The notes under the pieces: generated by a model
Databases searched by the model: none
What the model saw: the letters and a program-made list of their open reading frames with translations, nothing else
Told to the model about the DNA's origin: nothing
Source: DATJSN01 sp035504095
GTDB taxonomy: Bacteria; Planctomycetota; Phycisphaerae; WQYP01
Assembly: GCA_035504095.1 (NCBI GenBank)
Contig: DATJSN010000036.1
Coordinates: 1-16,731 of the forward strand
DNA length: 16,731 bases
Direction: 5' to 3'
Position numbers and translations under genes: made by a program
In this document: piece by piece, positions 16,300 through 16,731 of the stretch
How positions within the stretch are numbered: the stretch's first letter is position 1
Layout of the letters: each line of letters starts with the position of its first letter

Positions 16300-16470
16300 G
16301 GGTTCTTTGACAAGTTGGGTGCGAGTGCGCCGGTGGCGTCGGGGGGCGCTGGGTACGCTCGCGGCGCGTAAGCGCCTGAAAAATCAGGGGTTGGGCGATT
16401 GCCCTGCAAAGGTGCGCGATGAATCGACCAATTTGCACGTTTCGCTCGTATAAGGCCGCGCAACAGGCCT
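16300..16470 (+). ncRNA. Candidate tracrRNA region of the type V-B system
   Basis: Cas12b enzymes need a tracrRNA. The only unassigned DNA between effector and array is here. Seen in sequence: TCGGGGGGCGC (16339-16349) is complementary to repeat positions 4-15 except for one C of its C7 tract. TTCGCTCG (16441-16448) is complementary to repeat positions 13-20. GGCGCT/AGCGCC with inner TACGC/GCGTA (16345-16376) makes an 11-bp stem with a 3-nt bulge. GGGC-GATT-GCCC (16393-16404) makes a short hairpin. On the other strand, the complement of 16421-16428 (GTCGATTC) could pair with repeat positions 23-30, nearer the 3' half of the repeat that known V-B tracrRNAs pair with. Strand and ends are therefore not settled. 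Chance matches are possible in such GC-rich DNA. Confidence 0.35.
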
Positions 16471-16496
16471 TAAATTCAGGAGTTGCGAGTGCGACA

Positions 16497-16731
16497 GTCG
16501 CGCCCCCCCGAGCGAATCGAATCGACTGACACGAAAGGAGAACCTATGAGCGGGTATAACACCTTTTGTCGCGCCCCCCCGAGCGAATCGAATCGACTGA
16601 CACTCAGTTTGGGCTGTGGTTGGCTGAGGCTTATCCGGGTCGCGCCCCCCCGAGCGAATCGAATCGACTGACACACAAAACAATCGTGTTGCCGCCGGCC
16701 TGGATCGGCGTCGCGCCCCCCCGAGCGAATC
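16497..16731 (+). CRISPR. CRISPR array, type V-B (leader end; runs off the right edge)
   Basis: Three complete 36-bp repeats (16497-16532, 16568-16603, 16639-16674) and 22 bp of a fourth (16710-16731) are identical wherever visible. The three spacers are each exactly 35 bp (16533-16567, 16604-16638, 16675-16709). The repeat begins GTCGCG, continues with seven Cs and GAGCGAA, and ends ATCGACTGACAC. Start GTC and end CAC match the type V-B repeat of Alicyclobacillus acidoterrestris, which supports plus-strand transcription. Identical repeats suggest that this is the young, leader-proximal end. The array continues beyond the window, so its total size is unknown. Spacer 1 looks like a gene start: AAAGGAG at 16534-16540, and ATG at 16546 opening a frame that reads MSGYNTF. 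Confidence 0.98.

Larger units (their letters stand above)
16145..16496 (+). promoter_or_regulatory. CRISPR leader and cas12b 3' region
   Basis: These 352 bp separate cas12b from the first repeat and contain no credible gene. They hold a 9-bp direct repeat CAGCCCGCG (16193 and 16217), a palindrome followed by TTTT (16228-16250), an exact TTGACA hexamer at 16307-16312 without a matching -10, a strongly foldable stretch at 16339-16406, a 10-bp direct repeat TGCGAGTGCG (16320 and 16484, the second ending 3 bp before repeat 1), and TATAAG at 16449-16454. The last is a possible -10 that would start transcription about 35 bp before the array. The position next to the first repeat and on the same strand as cas12b fits a leader. 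Confidence 0.7.

Noticed and set aside
16178..16683. Several open frames on both strands across the leader and the array
   Set aside because: They read through CRISPR repeats and spacers or the GC-rich leader. Their peptides repeat with the array (for example SIRFARGGAT), which shows that they are by-products.
1..16731. tRNA, rRNA, integrase or insertion-sequence transposase genes
   Set aside because: None is recognised in the sequence, so I cannot define the borders of a mobile island around the CRISPR locus.

Overview
The window is a piece of bacterial chromosome that ends inside a type V-B (Cas12b) CRISPR-Cas locus. The host looks Gram-negative: it has a lipoprotein with a SurA-like chaperone domain, two HtrA-type proteases and a TPR-sulfotransferase. 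That mix, the fused cas4-cas1 and the style of the intergenic DNA would suit a planctomycete (Phycisphaerae-like) or a related group. No marker gene is present, so the assignment is inference only.

Left half (1-7255), ordinary chromosomal genes. A lipoprotein with a SurA/PpiC-like N-terminal chaperone domain runs off the left edge on the minus strand. Divergent from it lies a two-component operon: a membrane NarL-type histidine kinase overlapping its LuxR/NarL response regulator by 4 nt. Next come a TPR-sulfotransferase and two consecutive HtrA-family serine proteases. Only the second protease has a signal peptide. A hairpin that may be a terminator separates them.

Middle (7256-8624), 1.37 kb without a gene. 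It holds two diverged direct copies of a ~207-bp element, short degenerate repeats and several hairpins. It marks the boundary between the chromosomal genes and the CRISPR locus.

Right half (8625-16731), the CRISPR-Cas locus: a cas4-cas1 fusion, cas2, a convergent NYN-domain nuclease gene, a very large cas12b (1517 aa), a leader of about 350 bp with strong secondary structure and possible tracrRNA anti-repeats, and the start of an array (36-bp repeats, 35-bp spacers). The array runs off the right edge. Cas4-Cas1 and Cas2 would select, trim and integrate spacers. Cas12b with a crRNA and a tracrRNA would cut target DNA through its single RuvC site, whose three catalytic acids (D803, E1241, D1384) are all present.

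The most striking observations are these. (1) Cas12b is about 390 aa longer than the reference AacCas12b and keeps a cysteine zinc ribbon that AacCas12b has lost. (2) A 42-bp remnant of a second cas2 3' end lies 31 bp before cas12b. It encodes the same last 13 residues plus stop as the intact cas2 but differs at seven synonymous positions. This points to recombination between related CRISPR loci that brought in the adaptation module and the NYN gene. (3) A NYN nuclease sits antisense inside the operon. (4) The leader contains a G6 tract complementary to the C7 tract of the repeat, next to an 11-bp hairpin, and is a candidate tracrRNA region.
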